64,000 nt of DNA from Dipteris shenzhenensis (GCA_047967505.1 CM106540.1); one strand, 5' to 3'; counted from the stretch's first letter, positions 1 through 11,476 are shown. The notes: generated by a model from the sequence alone, not told the origin. Numbers and translations are program-made.

Positions 1-1507
1 AGCATAAGGATACATAAGCTTAAATGTTTCTTTAGAAAGATATTACTAAAAATAAAGAGGTAAGAAGGAGGGTAGAAGACAAAAAGTGCTTGTGCACACC
101 TGTGTGTGCATGTGCTAAAGTATCTAGTAGCACACGTTGGGTTAGTTTTGGGCTCAAGGAAGATTCTAAAGTGTAAGGCTGATTAGTTGAGATGCCTCCA
201 ACGCTTGATCCCATTGTGTAGTAAATTACAAATTGTGCTATCTCTTACGTGTTAATGTTATAGCCTTTATTTTGGCAAGCCATGTACGATTAATGTACGT
301 GTTAGAAAGCATGGAGTTGAGTTTAGATTCAATGAATGAAACTTGTTACAAAGTTTTAAGTCATGCCAAAGAGGGTATTGCACCTTGTATGTAGTTGCAA
401 TCTTTTGGCCCTTCATTTTAGCCTTAAGAAGGTGAATAATTATTGCAATGCTTGTTTCATTAAGGAGAATATTTTCTCTATCACATTTTGCATCTTTAAT
501 CAAAGGATGGAGGCAAAAAGGCCTTTCTTTTGGACAACATATTGTTGAATGAATGAAACTTGTTACAAAGTTTTAAGTCATGCCAAAGAGGGTATTGCAC
601 CTTGTATATGGTTGCAATATTTTGGCCCTTCATTTTAGCCTTAAGAAGGTGAATAATTATTGCAATGCTTGTTCATTAAGGGGACTTACAAGAAGCCAAT
701 AAATGGGAAAATGGAACTTTGTCCATTGTATGTCCTACCTTACATGATTTGTTTATGTTTCCTCATGATATTTGAATGAAAGAAAGAAATTCGTAACACC
801 ATCTTTGCTTTCAACATAAAAGATTGAAAAGGTAGAATCTATGTACTTTTTGAGCGTGCAAAGAGTGCCTTTGTGATGGATGTGGTTGGAAATTCTATTC
901 TAGTAAAGATTAATGTTTCAATAGAAAATGGACATGTTTGCCTTAGAATTGGGGGAACATGAGTGTGTTGATAGGTGTGTTGGTGGATTATGTTAGAGCA
1001 ACCCATGTGAATGGCTATCCTGAGTGGAGCACGTGATGAAATCCTTAATTCTTGTTGAAGTGTTGTTTGGATAACTAGCTGAGGATCTTAGCACATGAGG
1101 GGAGATAGGATGGAAATGGATGCATTTGTTTATAGTGACTACATGTGATTCCCCATTGTAAACCCATCTTAATCCTTATGTTGTATTTGGAATAGGATAG
1201 GAGAAGAGCTACTTATTTCATAAATCCATACTAGCATGGGTGCTTCTTTTGAATTAGGAAAGTTGTGGTTTAGAATGGGTTTAGACTATAGAGTGGGAAT
1301 TCAAGACCCATATCTCTAATTAGCCCATGTGCAAAGATCTGGAGAATTCGAAAAGAAAAATGGGTTTTGAAATAATGAAACGTGTCAATAGTTTGGGATG
1401 CATTAGGATGCAATGGGAAACTGTTTGTCTGTTGTAAAGATGGACTTGGAAACCGTTTTAGATGAGCACATAGGAAAATGAGAAGTTGGGGAAGTTAGGA
1501 TGCGAAT
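1..1507. other. Left flank, no gene seen
   Basis: AT-rich sequence with the direct repeat at 331-685. No supported coding region. Confidence 0.6.
331..685. repeat. Two direct repeats of about 140 bp, 217 bp apart
   Basis: AATGAATGAAACTTGTTACA at 331 recurs at 548. The copies (331-470 and 548-685) are nearly identical through GCAATGCTTGTT-CATTAAGG and are separated by about 77 bp. Confidence 0.9.
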
Positions 1508-1775
1508 TTTTTTTTGCGAGTAAAAACATAAAAATTGTATTATCAAGAAAAGAAAATATGTACATAAAAAGAAGAAAAAACCGGGTGCCTTTCAAAGAAG
1601 GCAAGAGCGCTTAGTCCCAAGTATGACTTATTGCTCTGAAAGCATCATGTGTCTCTCTCTCTCAAAAATCGAACAGTTTGCCTAATTTCCTCTACAAAGA
1701 CGTTGATTGGCATCCTCACACTCTGCAACCCTCTAAACACCACGCCGATTCTATACTTCCAAATAATGGCAAACC
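1508..1775 (-). mobile_element. 5'-truncated LINE 3' end
   Basis: On the - strand the sequence reads FAIIWKYRIGVVFRGL and about 30 further residues, a stop, then an AT-rich tail ending in poly-A (T run on + at about 1508-1516). This is the layout of a plant LINE 3' terminus. GAGAAGTTG occurs on both sides (about 1480 and 1780) and may be a decayed target duplication. Confidence 0.5.
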
Positions 1776-2040
1776 TGATGAGAAGTTGTGTTTGGATTAG
1801 GATGCAATTGGAAATCATGTGATATGTGGTTGGTTGTAGGGAGGCAATGTGAGAGAGAGAAGTTGCATGTGGGGGGCATGATGCAGGGGGAAAAAAAGCG
1901 AAGGAATCAAAAGGGCACTTTTGGGGGTACTGCCAGGGTGGCCTGTGAACCTGGACGCCAGCAAGCCAATGGGGAGGTGAATAAATAGGCTATAAGGGGT
2001 GCTATGTTATGTAAATATGGAGATTAGTGTTAATTTAATG

Positions 2041-2340
2041 TTATAATAATAATTGTTCAGGAATAAGCAAAAGTGAGTGACTCACTCAAGCAGCAGCAGC
2101 AGCTACTGAAGCTTTTCTCTTCTTCTTCTTCTGTGATATGCTTGCTGTTCTTCATCATCCTCTCTTCTGCTCATCCATTTCCTCCATCGCCGATCTCTCC
2201 ACCTCCCTTGCCTTCCTACCTCTCCCCTCCTTCCTTCTCCCTCCCCTCTTTCCTCTCATCCCCCCCCTTTCCCTGCTCATCCACCGTTTCGCATCCCCAC
2301 CGCCTCCTCACTTATGCTTCCCCCCTGCCTCTCCACCTCA
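2041..2340 (+). promoter_or_regulatory. Candidate villin 5' UTR exon and promoter-proximal region
   Basis: A pyrimidine-rich stretch with CAG and TTC repeats runs to CCTCAG|GTGAGACC, an excellent splice donor at 2340/2341, and a CpG-rich segment follows to about 2480. A TATA-like GCTATAAGG lies near 1990. The 14223 ATG is immediately preceded by an AG that could accept a splice from here. This would make an 11.9-kb 5' UTR intron containing copia A. Short ORFs in the block look like composition artefacts. The link to villin is inference; it could belong to another transcript. Confidence 0.3.
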
Positions 2341-2479
2341 GGTGAGACCACGATCCGTTACGCCTTTTCCTATTCTCGCTGTACCGTCGTTGATGCTCCC
2401 ACAACCCCGTCGCCCATCTTCCTCCCCACCACCCCCCCCCATCTCGTTCGGATCGGCGGAGCTTCGCTTGCGGTGGCGT

Positions 2480-5400
2480 CGAGTGGATTAACCGTGGCGC
2501 AGGACGATCGGAAAAAGGGATCTTGTGTAAGGAATGAAGAATTCGAGCCCGCATCTCGGTAGAAAACATATTCGGAAAGATCCTTTGCCCAGCCAGCCCC
2601 TCAGACTTTCCAAGGCCACGTCTACACCGTTAAGTGATGCAACGAACTCGACCAGACGATTTTTCGTTGATCGTAGTTGGAGATCGTTGAAGGCATAAAC
2701 GTAGATGAAACTTCCGCGAAATTACAGCTCCTTATCTAGTCCCCTGAATCCGATGCAAGGGTAGCAGGGGCATGATCTGCTAGGCTGCTTAAAACCAGCA
2801 GCAGTATGAGATTGTTAAATTAAAGGGCCCTGAAAATGATACGTGAGAGTCAAATGTAGACTATACTGGCAACGGATTAAGAAGCACGATTTTATTATTT
2901 AGAGGCTTAGGAGAAAGTTCGAACTGCGCACTACGTTTCTCTGTAGGCTTTGAGAAAAGGACCGTTGGACCTTAGCATTTAAAATGGATCAGCAATTTCC
3001 TCAATCTCTCAAACTAGATTCGAGGTTTCCTTCTCTGAAGGTGTTTAGATTGCCAAGGCTGCATTATTTGCTTTGCTTCTATACTTTTTACTTTGAGCAT
3101 GCAGCCATCGATTTTAATAGATGTTCCTGTCGTATTGACAAAAACAGGCAACTTAATTCAACGTGCGCGTTTCTTTCTTAAGACATTTTATTGATCGCTC
3201 AAGAGCGATTCTCTATCCGTTTGCCGTATGTTTGATGCCTGGAAATTTTATGCGGAGGAGCAGGGAGAGTTACTGGTGGGTTATAGTGTGGCGGCAAAAC
3301 TATTCTATTCAGAGTGAAAAACAGTCCTGACATAAATTGTAAGCTGGGATCTAGAAGATTTTAGTGGTAGCTTATCAAGAAACAAATGTCTACCTTGCCA
3401 GTAATGCGTTTGTGGAAGGTGACAGAACACACTACAGACATTGGCTACGGTGAATGCGATTGTTCTTTTCTTCCATCTTTCCGTACTAGGGTTGGATCAC
3501 ATTCATTTCATGATCTCTGTTACTTACATGGCACTCATTTGAAATTTTTGGCAGTAAAGGTCTGACTTTTCATGAGATAAGAGCTGTGGCAACTAGGCAC
3601 TCACACTGGCGGGAGAGAAGTCTCAGTGCAAAAGTTAAGGTTAGCACTGGCATACTAGCCAAACATTGAAAGCCAAGGAGTTCCTATTTCATAACTCTAC
3701 ATCTCGCTACTTTTACTAGTTTGCATTGCCTCATGCATGCCCATTTTTGCGGCAGTTGAAGCTCTGTCTTTTAGTAAATAACAACAGTACCCATGAGAGC
3801 AAAATGGATGTACCCATGACTTAGTCAGGGCGATCACTGGAATAGCAACAGAACAAAGGAGGCCATGGGGTCCCCTCAACTTGCTGTATTCATAAAGCCC
3901 AAGACAATTTAGAGATTCGAAGGCCAAGCCTTTCGAAAAAACACTCTCCTTATGTGGTCAAAACTATCGTCACAGGAAACCAAGTGGGGACAGCACTCCA
4001 AAAATGGGAATGAGAATGAAAGCATGCAAAAAATGAGGAAATGCTGTGACACATGCCATACAAAACATGATTTATATGCAAAAATCCAGAAATTATTCCA
4101 AACTTCTCTTTGAAGCTCTCTCCTTGGTTGCCATGCAACCTCACTGTCCACAAAATTAGGTCCCCAAATGTGGGCATTGTGTTCAGAATGCGACATGTAG
4201 ACAGGACTTCACAAATGCTCCCTGCATTTCCGGTCCCGAAAAGTATGGGAACATGTGGAATACATTCATATTTGACTATGACAAAAACAAAGAATTGGCT
4301 GGAGCCAATAAAAAAAGCACGTCTAATGCAAAAATTAGTATAATCTTGAAGCGTACATACAGCTGTGGTTAGGAATACAGATTTGTTATGGATAGATGCC
4401 CCACATGTGAGCCCCCAGGGGTTGATTAGGCTTTTGTGCATGATTCATGGAGGTCTTTCATGCAGCCCATGGATGAGTGTGTTCTCCAACTGGACAGCCA
4501 CATGGAGGCTCATCATTGAGTCTAGGAAAGGCTGCCATAAAAGCAGCAGATAGTGCCATGATATGGTTGCCATGTGGGCAGTACCTAAGCTGCCAAGTGG
4601 GCAGTACTCTAAGCTGCCATGTGGGCACCAGATCAGGCTGCCACATGGGCAGCACATAAGCCTAGCTGTGTGGGCTGAAAGACACGTGAGTAGAGGCCTT
4701 TATAGTGCATGGAAGGTGGAGAATGACCGGTATAGAGGCCGAGGTTGGGCTGAGGAAGACTAGGTGAGCAACATTGGAGGTCGTCTGGCACGTGAATCAG
4801 AAGATCGGGTTGAAAGGCCAGGTTCGGCTGTAGTGTGGGGTTGGCCTAGTCATCATGGAAGGCCCCTATATGGGTTGGGTCAGTTTGTTAGTCATCTTGA
4901 GGGGCCATGCAGCTTAGATCTAAAGAGGTGGAGGGCAGCCAGCCCTCGCTTTATGAAAGAGCTGTTGCAATTCATTCTCCTAATCCACCCATAGCCACAT
5001 AAGCCTCTACAAAGCATGTGACGAGGAGGATAGCACATTTGTAGACATTTTGTGGTGATAAATAAGGGGATATTTGCCTTTTGTGTATTCCTATGCAATT
5101 CAAAGCAGTTTGAGGTGTTTGGCAAGTGTCTTTGCAATTCAAGGTGAAATTACATTTTTTGGTAAGTGCTACATCGTTTTCACTTTTTGCTGAGATATTT
5201 ACCTCTCTTTCCATTTTTTTTTGTAGGCATGATTTTAGATAATCATAGTGATGTTGAGTGGTACTCAGAACTATAAGTGTGGTAGTTCACTATAAGATGC
5301 TATTTATTGGCGAAGGCTTTGGAAAATTGTTGCAAGCACATCCACAAAGCCTCTTAAAGATGCCAAGAGAATCAATGAGTTGGAGACCAAAGGATGGAAA

Positions 5401-5483
5401 AGCAATGTTCATTCTCTCTATAAATGTCATGGTTTCCCCTTATTAATCATATAATGATTGTGAAGACTTCAACATGCAAGATA
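2480..5483. other. No gene seen
   Basis: Short open frames only, with no recognisable motifs. The region contains the GCTGCCATGTGGGCA repeats at 4564-4655. If the 5' UTR exon call is right, this is villin 5' UTR intron. Confidence 0.5.
4564..4655. repeat. Short tandem GCTGCCATGTGGGCA repeats
   Basis: Four imperfect units of GCTGCCA(T/A)GTGGGCA(G) occur about every 24 bp. The same unit recurs singly near 11609. Confidence 0.75.
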
Positions 5484-5700
5484 ACTTTTTTTTTCCCAGA
5501 GAAAAGAAAATTCTATTAATGCTTTAAAAACACCATGCAAATAGCTTCTGGAAGGAGCTAAGGATGGTAAGTACACAATAAACGAACTGGTTGCCAGCCA
5601 GAGGAAAGCCAGCCTGTTTCCGGATCTCCCAGTTCACTGCCTAGAGAGACTCCGAAACAAGAGCGAGCAGCCAGGGTGGAGGTCTATACATCCTGCGAAC
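5484..5700 (-). mobile_element. LINE 3' end, left part (split by copia A)
   Basis: On the - strand this reads RMYRPPPWLLALVSESL then a stop, an untranslated tail and a poly-A run (T9 on + at 5486-5494). The reading frame connects across the copia A target site to the segment starting at 10887, so the two pieces were one LINE before insertion. Confidence 0.6.
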
Positions 5701-6045
5701 TGTTAGAATTATAGATATAATTCAGCAGTGACCAATGTAATTTAATAAGCTAGTTAGGGGCACTTTTCCTCATTAAGAGGTTTTTTCCGCTAACCGCAGT
5801 TAGTTCACTAACTATGGTTAGTGACTACTAAGGTTTTGTCACTAGGACAAAACCTTATCTCTCACTCTTTGAGTTGTACTCTTTACACTCTTCTATTGCA
5901 ACTCAGCTCTCAAACTCTCAATCTCTTGCCTAGGACAAAACCTTATCTCTCACTCTTTGAGTTGTACTCTTTACACTCTTCTATTGCAACTCAGCTCTCA
6001 AACTCTCAATCTCTTGCTCTCTCTCTCTCTCCGCAATCTCTCACA
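5701..6045 (+). repeat. 5' LTR of copia A with an 88-bp internal tandem duplication
   Basis: The LTR is 345 bp against 273 bp for its partner. The unit 5843-5930, starting TAGGACAAAACC, is repeated at 5931-6018. The 3' LTR has one copy plus a separate short duplication near 10826-10841. Confidence 0.93.
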
Positions 6046-6047
6046 TT

Positions 6048-6060
6048 TGCTATCAGAGCA
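6048..6060 (+). promoter_or_regulatory. Primer binding site of copia A (initiator tRNA-Met type)
   Basis: TGCTATCAGAGCA lies two bases after the LTR end and differs by one base from the common plant copia site TGGTATCAGAGC. Confidence 0.85.
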
Positions 6061-6129
6061 ATTGATCCTGCTCCCTGCTCCTTCCCCGTTCAGCTCCAGC
6101 CTACAGCCCACGCTCCTGTTGCTACCTTC

Positions 6130-6640
6130 AGTACCTTGCCGTACCTACTACCTACCTGCCGTACCGTACCGTGTCGTATTGCTCCTGTTGCGTCCGTACC
6201 TTCAGTACTTGCGTGGTCGTAGTACAGCTCGTCGTCCGTACAAGTGAAGCGACGTACAGTCTGCATTTCCATTCCGTACAGCAAATCTTCAGCCGTATAG
6301 TCCGTCGCCAGATTGTATGGTTCGTCATACAGTTCCATACGGCTCGCTATCACCATTCGCACATGCGCGTACCTGCTTCCGTATTTGTCGTACGGTTGGC
6401 TGTCAGATCCGTACCTGCGCGTACAAGCCGTACAGCATGTCATTGTCCCTGCTTCCGTACAGGCCTTGCTTCCGTACAGGTCCTGATTCCGTACAGCCTG
6501 CGTCATCGTCGTACGGTTCTGTGTAACTGTCCATACAATCTGTACTCTGTCGTATATCCGCACGTGTGGCAGATCTGTACGTGCTTTTCTATACTCAGTC
6601 GTACATTCGTACTTGGTCGACTGTACTCACTGTACCAGCA
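6130..6640 (+). repeat. GTAC/CCGTACA motif array in the leader of copia A
   Basis: About 25 GTAC tetramers were counted by hand in roughly 510 bp, many as CCGTACAG, CCGTACC or TCGTACGG; random expectation is about two. The spacing is irregular, so this is not a simple tandem repeat. It lies between the primer site and gag. Confidence 0.85.
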
Positions 6641-6732
6641 GACACTTGCAGTTCTTTGATGTCATTTGGGTATTTTCAGGTTCATAGTTACTTGCGAAGC
6701 AAACATTGCAGACAGATCTGTAGATTTGGTTT

Positions 6733-6995
6733 GAAATTTGGGGCTTTTGTTCAGAAATTGCAAATTTGGGGCTTTTATTGAATTTGCCCCTTCCTGATTG
6801 CAATTTCAAGCTCGAAATTTGGGGCTTTCAGTTTTGCAGTACAATTTTTTGAAGAAATTTGGGGATTTTGTGATTACACTGCAATTTTGCAGTAAAATTT
6901 GGAGCTTTTGCAGACAGAGGGCAATTCTTGCAACATTTGGGGCTTTTGATCAACTTGCCCCTTTCTGGTTGCAATTTCGGGCCTATTTTGGGGCT
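6733..6995 (+). repeat. Degenerate TTTGGGGCTTTT array in the leader of copia A
   Basis: Seven copies of (A)ATTTGGGGCTTTT or close variants are spaced about 30-47 bp apart and alternate with TTGCAATTT motifs. A related array occurs in element B at about 22613-22770. Confidence 0.75.
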
Positions 6996-7234
6996 TTTGT
7001 GTTGGGAGAGCAATTTTTGGAGATTTCAGTTCATACTGCCTTTCTTGAAGTGTTTTGCAGCACTTTCGGCAGATTCTGGAGAGTTTTTGATGCTTGGACA
7101 CATTTTTGACAGTGCAAGTATAGAAATCTGAGTTGCATTTACAGCCAGTGCTTGGCTGTGTTTTTTGGGAGTTGTGCATTTCATTCCCAGTAAGGGAATT
7201 CAGTTTTGTATCTGGTTAAATCTCTTTCTCAGAT

Positions 7235-8001
7235 ATGGCCCAGCAAAATCAGAATGACTTTCAGTTCGGTGGTCTTTCACAGGAAGACAAGTTGGATGGT
7301 ACCAACTACTCCCTCTGGAGTTTTATGGTACACAATATTCTGATTTCTCGCAATTTATGGGATTATGTGAATGGGGGTGAGATCCGACCAGCAGGTATGG
7401 CACCTAATACCCCTCCTCAGCAAGGAGGTGGAAGAGGTTGTGCACAGGGTGCAGCTGCAGAACAAGTTGTTGGTGCAGCTATAGCCACTACTCCAGAGCA
7501 GAAGAGATGGGATTTACGGGATGCCATGCATCTCTCTTTCAGTGAAAACATTTATCATTCCGCATCTCTCTTTCAGTGAAAACATTTATCATTCCGCATA
7601 TCCGGTCGTGTAAGACCTCTAAGGCAGCGTGGGATATTTTAGAAAGCATGTATGCAGCCCGGAATGATGCAAGGGTATCTTTCTTGAAAAGAGAGTTAAG
7701 TAATACACATATGGAAGAGGGTGACTCCATCTCAGTCGACCTCACAAAGCTACAGGATCTCAGGGAGCAATTATTAAACATAGATGAGATTATTCCTGAT
7801 TCAGAGATGATTACTACCACTCTGAATTCTCTTCGTGAGTCTTATCTCAGCTTTCATACCTCGCTGAACTTATCATTGAGGGGGGGTGCAAATCCTCTCA
7901 CTTTTCATGAGTTGATAGGACTTCTGCTTCAGGAAGAGCAGACCAGGAAAAACTTGGCTTCACGTGCAGGTGAACAAGCTATGCTCTCAAAGTTTAAATA
8001 A
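7235..8001 (+). pseudogene. copia A gag, frameshifted
   Basis: The product would be the capsid polyprotein. The start MAQQNQNDFQF and motif KLDGTNYSLW are typical of the copia UBN2/gag family. A 34-bp tandem duplication (7529-7562 and 7563-7596) shifts the frame. The second half (IIPHIRS, AAWDILESMYAARNDARV, LIGLLLQEEQ) continues in another frame to a stop at 7999-8001. A zinc-knuckle remnant (CHYCKKPGHH) follows near 8106 in a further frame. Confidence 0.88.
7529..7596 (+). repeat. 34-bp tandem duplication in copia A gag
   Basis: Two perfect copies (7529-7562, 7563-7596). As 34 is not a multiple of three it shifts the gag frame. Confidence 0.95.
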
Positions 8002-8145
8002 AAAACAAAGGGACAGGCAAAGACATCAGTAAATCAGCCTTCTAGTGGGTCAGGACAGCCTTCACAAAAGGCTAAAAATGATGCAAGCCCAAGAAGAAGG
8101 GTTTTTGTCACTATTGCAAAAAGCCAGGTCATCACATTTGGTGTT

Positions 8146-10578
8146 TAAACACTTTTCAGCCATGGTTGAAAATGAAACCGGACTCAAGATACAGACATTG
8201 CGCACAGATAGAGATAGGAATACTTGTCTGCAGATTTTGATGCTTTTGTGAAAGGCAAGGGTATTGTGCATTAGCTCACAGTGAGGCTGACCCCTCAGCA
8301 AAATGGCAAAGCTGAGAGAAAAAATAGAACTCTCATGGAAATGGACAGATGTATGCTGAAAAGCAAACACATGCCTCACAAATTCTGGCTTGAGGGTTTG
8401 ATGTGTGCCAATTACATTTTGAATCGGGCTCCCACTAAGGCTTTAAAAACAAAAACTCCCTTTGAGGTCTGGAATGGGAGAAAGCCTTCAGTGGATCATT
8501 TACGAGTCTTTGGATGCCTTGCTTATGCTCATGTGCCAGTTGAATTTAGGCACAAGTTGTCAGATAAAGCCATTAAGTGCATATTTGTTGGGTACAGTGC
8601 AGAAAGCAAGGGGTACCGTCTCTACAATCCTGCTACACGCAAGATCATTGTTAGTAGAGATGTGATATTTGCAGAAAATTCAGCTCACACTTAGGCTGAA
8701 TTTCAAATGCCTTCTTCTTCAGAGGATGTCTTTGAGGGGTTGCTACCCATTGCCTTGGGTTCCCCTGCTGATATTTCTCATGCAAATCAGAATTTACAGC
8801 CACCTCCTGATGCTTTAGTTCTGCCACAGGATGTCTTGCCACCTCCACAAGCAGTGGAACAGGTAGTGCAGCAAGAAATTGCAGACATACATGCAGCAAA
8901 AACAGTCCCAAACTGGCTGTTACAGACTCTCAGGGAGAGTAAAATTGATGCTCTGTTACCTGGCAGAACTCGCAGTGCAGCAAGGCACATGGAAGGTGCT
9001 AATTCAGTGGAATCAGCATATGCAGGTACTCTTCTTGATGAGGAGGAGCCTGCCACATTCGAAGAGGAAAAGGACAATGTGCATTGGATGAATTCCATGC
9101 ACGATGAGTTGCAGTCCATTGGAAAAAATCAGACTTGGGATGTTGTCGACTTGTCACCAAGTAACCATGCCATTGGCACACGATGGGTTTTCAAGGTCAA
9201 ACGGAAGCCAGATGGCTCCATTGACAGATACAAGGCAAGGCTGGTTGCTAAAGGCTATGCTCAGAAAAAGGGCATAGATTATGAGGAGACATTCGCTCCT
9301 ACATCCCGGATGACCACCATCCGATCAGTTATTGCAATGGCAGCACATTTTGAGTGGAATGTTCATCAGTTGGACATAAAAACAGCCTTCTTAAATGGAG
9401 ACTTGCTGGAAGAGGTGTATGTCAAACAACCTCTAGGCTTTGAAATTACAGCAAATGCACTTTAGGTATGCAAGCTTCACAAAGCTTTGTATGGGCTGAA
9501 ACAGGCCCCTCGTGCATGGTATGCCAAGATTCATGCCTTTTTGACCAGCAAGGGGCTGCACAATAGTCCTATTGAGAGCACCCTCTACATTAAGATGGAT
9601 GGGGGGGAAATTTTAGTCATCCTTCTTTATGTCGATGACTTACTGCTCACAGGGTCCAATGAAGACAAAATTGCAGATTTCAAAGCTGATTTGCAGACCA
9701 ACTTTGACATGTCAGATTTGGGGCTGCTTCACTTTTATTTGGGGATCTAGTTCTCTCATGAGAGACGTGGCACTGTTATGTCTCAGTCCAAGTATGTGCA
9801 GAAACTCTTGGATAGATTTAACATGCATGATTGTAAGCCCATAGCCACTCCGATGGAGCCGGGGCTGAAACTCACAATGCATGATACAGGAGAATTAGTT
9901 GATGCCACACTTTACAGTCAGGCTGTTGGATGCCTCATATATCTCTGCAACACTAGACCGGATATTCAGTTTGCAGTATCTCAGGTGAGCAGGTACATGC
10001 ACAGCCCAAAAACTATGCATTGGCAGGTAGTTAAGCGCGTCTTCCATTATTTGCAGGGCACGAAGTCTTTTGGCTTGCTATTTCCTAGGGGGGGTGACTT
10101 GCAGATGCATGCCTACAGTGATTCAGATTGGGCTGGTGATTATGACACTAGGCAGTCCACTAGTGGCAATTGTTTCTTTTTGGGTAAATCTTGCATTTCC
10201 TGGCTAAGCAAGAAACAATCTACAGTGGCTACCTCATCATGTGAAGCTGAGTACAGGGCAGTTGTCACAGCAACAGTTGAATGTTTCTGGCTGCGACGTC
10301 TATTTGCTGATCTTCATCTGTCTTTGGAGGGTCCTTCTCCAATTCTCACTGATAGTCAGAGTGCCATTGCAGTGGCAAAGAATCCAGTGTTTCATGCTCG
10401 CACGAAGCACATTGAGGTTCACTATCACTACGTCAGAGAGAAGTTGCATGCAGGAGAGATCAGTATGATCTTTGTGTCCACACATGACAACGTTGCAGAT
10501 ATTTTCATCAAAGCACTACCACGTGAAAAGTTTGAGGCATTTCGCAGTGCCCTGAACTTATATTCGTTTGGTGATTGA
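8146..10578 (+). pseudogene. copia A pol remnant: partial integrase, RT and RNase H
   Basis: Protease and the N-terminal part of integrase are deleted: sequence jumps from the zinc-knuckle region to late integrase core (VENETGLKIQTLRTD) near 8140-8160. From 8281 one frame runs to 10578 with stops only at 8692-8694, 9463-9465 and 9748-9750. It shows the integrase end ([24 protein letters not shown]), RT (GTRWVFKVKRKPDG; LDIKTAFLNG; YGLKQAPRAWY; YVDDLLLTGS at about 9628) and RNase H (SDSDWAGD; CEAEYRA; TDSQSAI). RT and RNase H catalytic acids are intact, so decay is mainly by stops. Confidence 0.92.
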
Positions 10579-10613
10579 TCAGCCTTGTACATGACATTGG
10601 CATTGCAGGGGGG

Positions 10614-10886
10614 TGTTAGAATTATAGATATAATTCAGCAGTGACCAATGTAATTTAATAAGCTAGTTAGGGGCACTTTTCCCTCATTAAGAGGTTTTTC
10701 CCCCTAACCGCAGTTAGTTCACTAACTATGGTTAGTGACTACTAAGGTTTTGTCACTAGGACAAAACCTTATCTCTCACTCTTTGAGTTGTACTCTTTGC
10801 ACTTTTCTATTGCAACTCAGCTCTCAAGCTTTCAGCTCTCAAACTCTCAATCTCTTGCTCTCTCTCTCTCTCCGCAATCTCTCACA
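10614..10886 (+). repeat. 3' LTR of copia A
   Basis: TGTTAGAATTATAG to CTCTCACA, 273 bp. It is preceded by the polypurine tract at about 10605-10613 and followed by the target duplication CGAAC. Confidence 0.94.
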
Positions 10887-11476
10887 CGAACACCCCTCAC
10901 GGGAAGGGTGTAAAAGATTCCTGCAGGCCAGGCCTTTTAGAAATGCTCCTGCCTTTCGGCAGTCGCTCTCGATCCTGGAGTACCGCGCTCTCAAGTGGCG
11001 CACAAGGTGAAAATGATGTCCTGCCAAATGGCAACTAGGGTAGTCACTGGAGAGACCAGCTGGCCCTCCATCTCCTGACTACACTGGGCAACCCAAATGT
11101 TCCAAGCAGTGATGCTGGACACTGTCTCCCAACACTATCCTCTGGTGAAGGTGATGGGCATGATCGGGAGGGCTGCATCTTAGATCTCTATCTGGGAGAT
11201 CTGCTGTCCATGAATCTTGTACGCTGGTGAGATCGGATCGATCGAGAAGGCATGTCCTCCCTCCGTGATCCACGCCACCATCCCCCAAGTGAAGTCCCTC
11301 TGCATCCGCTGCATGCAGGCCATGATCGTAAGGGATGCCAGCCAGATCCGCTGTGCGTTTGGCATCCCCGAAGGCAGTGGGGGATTGTCTCCAGAATTTC
11401 CTTCGCTCAGCAGATACATCTGCCATCTACCCGCTTGCAAGACACCTTTGAGGGGAACAGTGCAGGTAGAAATTAA
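10887..11476 (-). mobile_element. LINE ORF2 C-terminal remnant, right part (split by copia A)
   Basis: A - strand frame carries RIWLASLTIMACMQRMQRD, GGHAFSIDPISPAYKIHG, ALPIMPITFTRG and ITAWNIWVAQCS. This fits, from family memory, the conserved end of plant non-LTR reverse transcriptase proteins. The frame has a few stops. The other half lies at 5484-5700 beyond copia A, and both halves are bounded by the same CGAAC duplication. Confidence 0.6.

Larger units (their letters stand above)
5701..10886 (+). mobile_element. Ty1/copia retrotransposon A, full-length but defective
   Basis: LTRs at 5701-6045 and 10614-10886 begin TGTTAGAA and end CTCACA, and CGAAC is duplicated at 5696-5700 and 10887-10891. 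A primer site for initiator tRNA-Met (TGCTATCAGAGCA) follows the 5' LTR, and a purine tract (GCAGGGGGG) precedes the 3' LTR. The order gag, integrase, RT, RNase H is that of copia elements. The LTRs differ by only about five point changes outside two duplications, so insertion is fairly recent. Coding is broken by a gag frameshift, several in-frame stops and loss of protease and half of integrase. It lies upstream of the villin ATG inside an antisense LINE remnant. Confidence 0.95.

Noticed and set aside
2073-2569. Overlapping open frames of 80-117 codons near 2.1-2.6 kb
   Set aside because: Ser/Pro/Leu-rich translations of a pyrimidine-rich block on both strands with no domain; composition effect, likely 5' UTR or promoter.
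6090-6659. Long open frames in the copia A leader on both strands
   Set aside because: They follow from the repeated GTAC motif composition; gag starts later at 7235.
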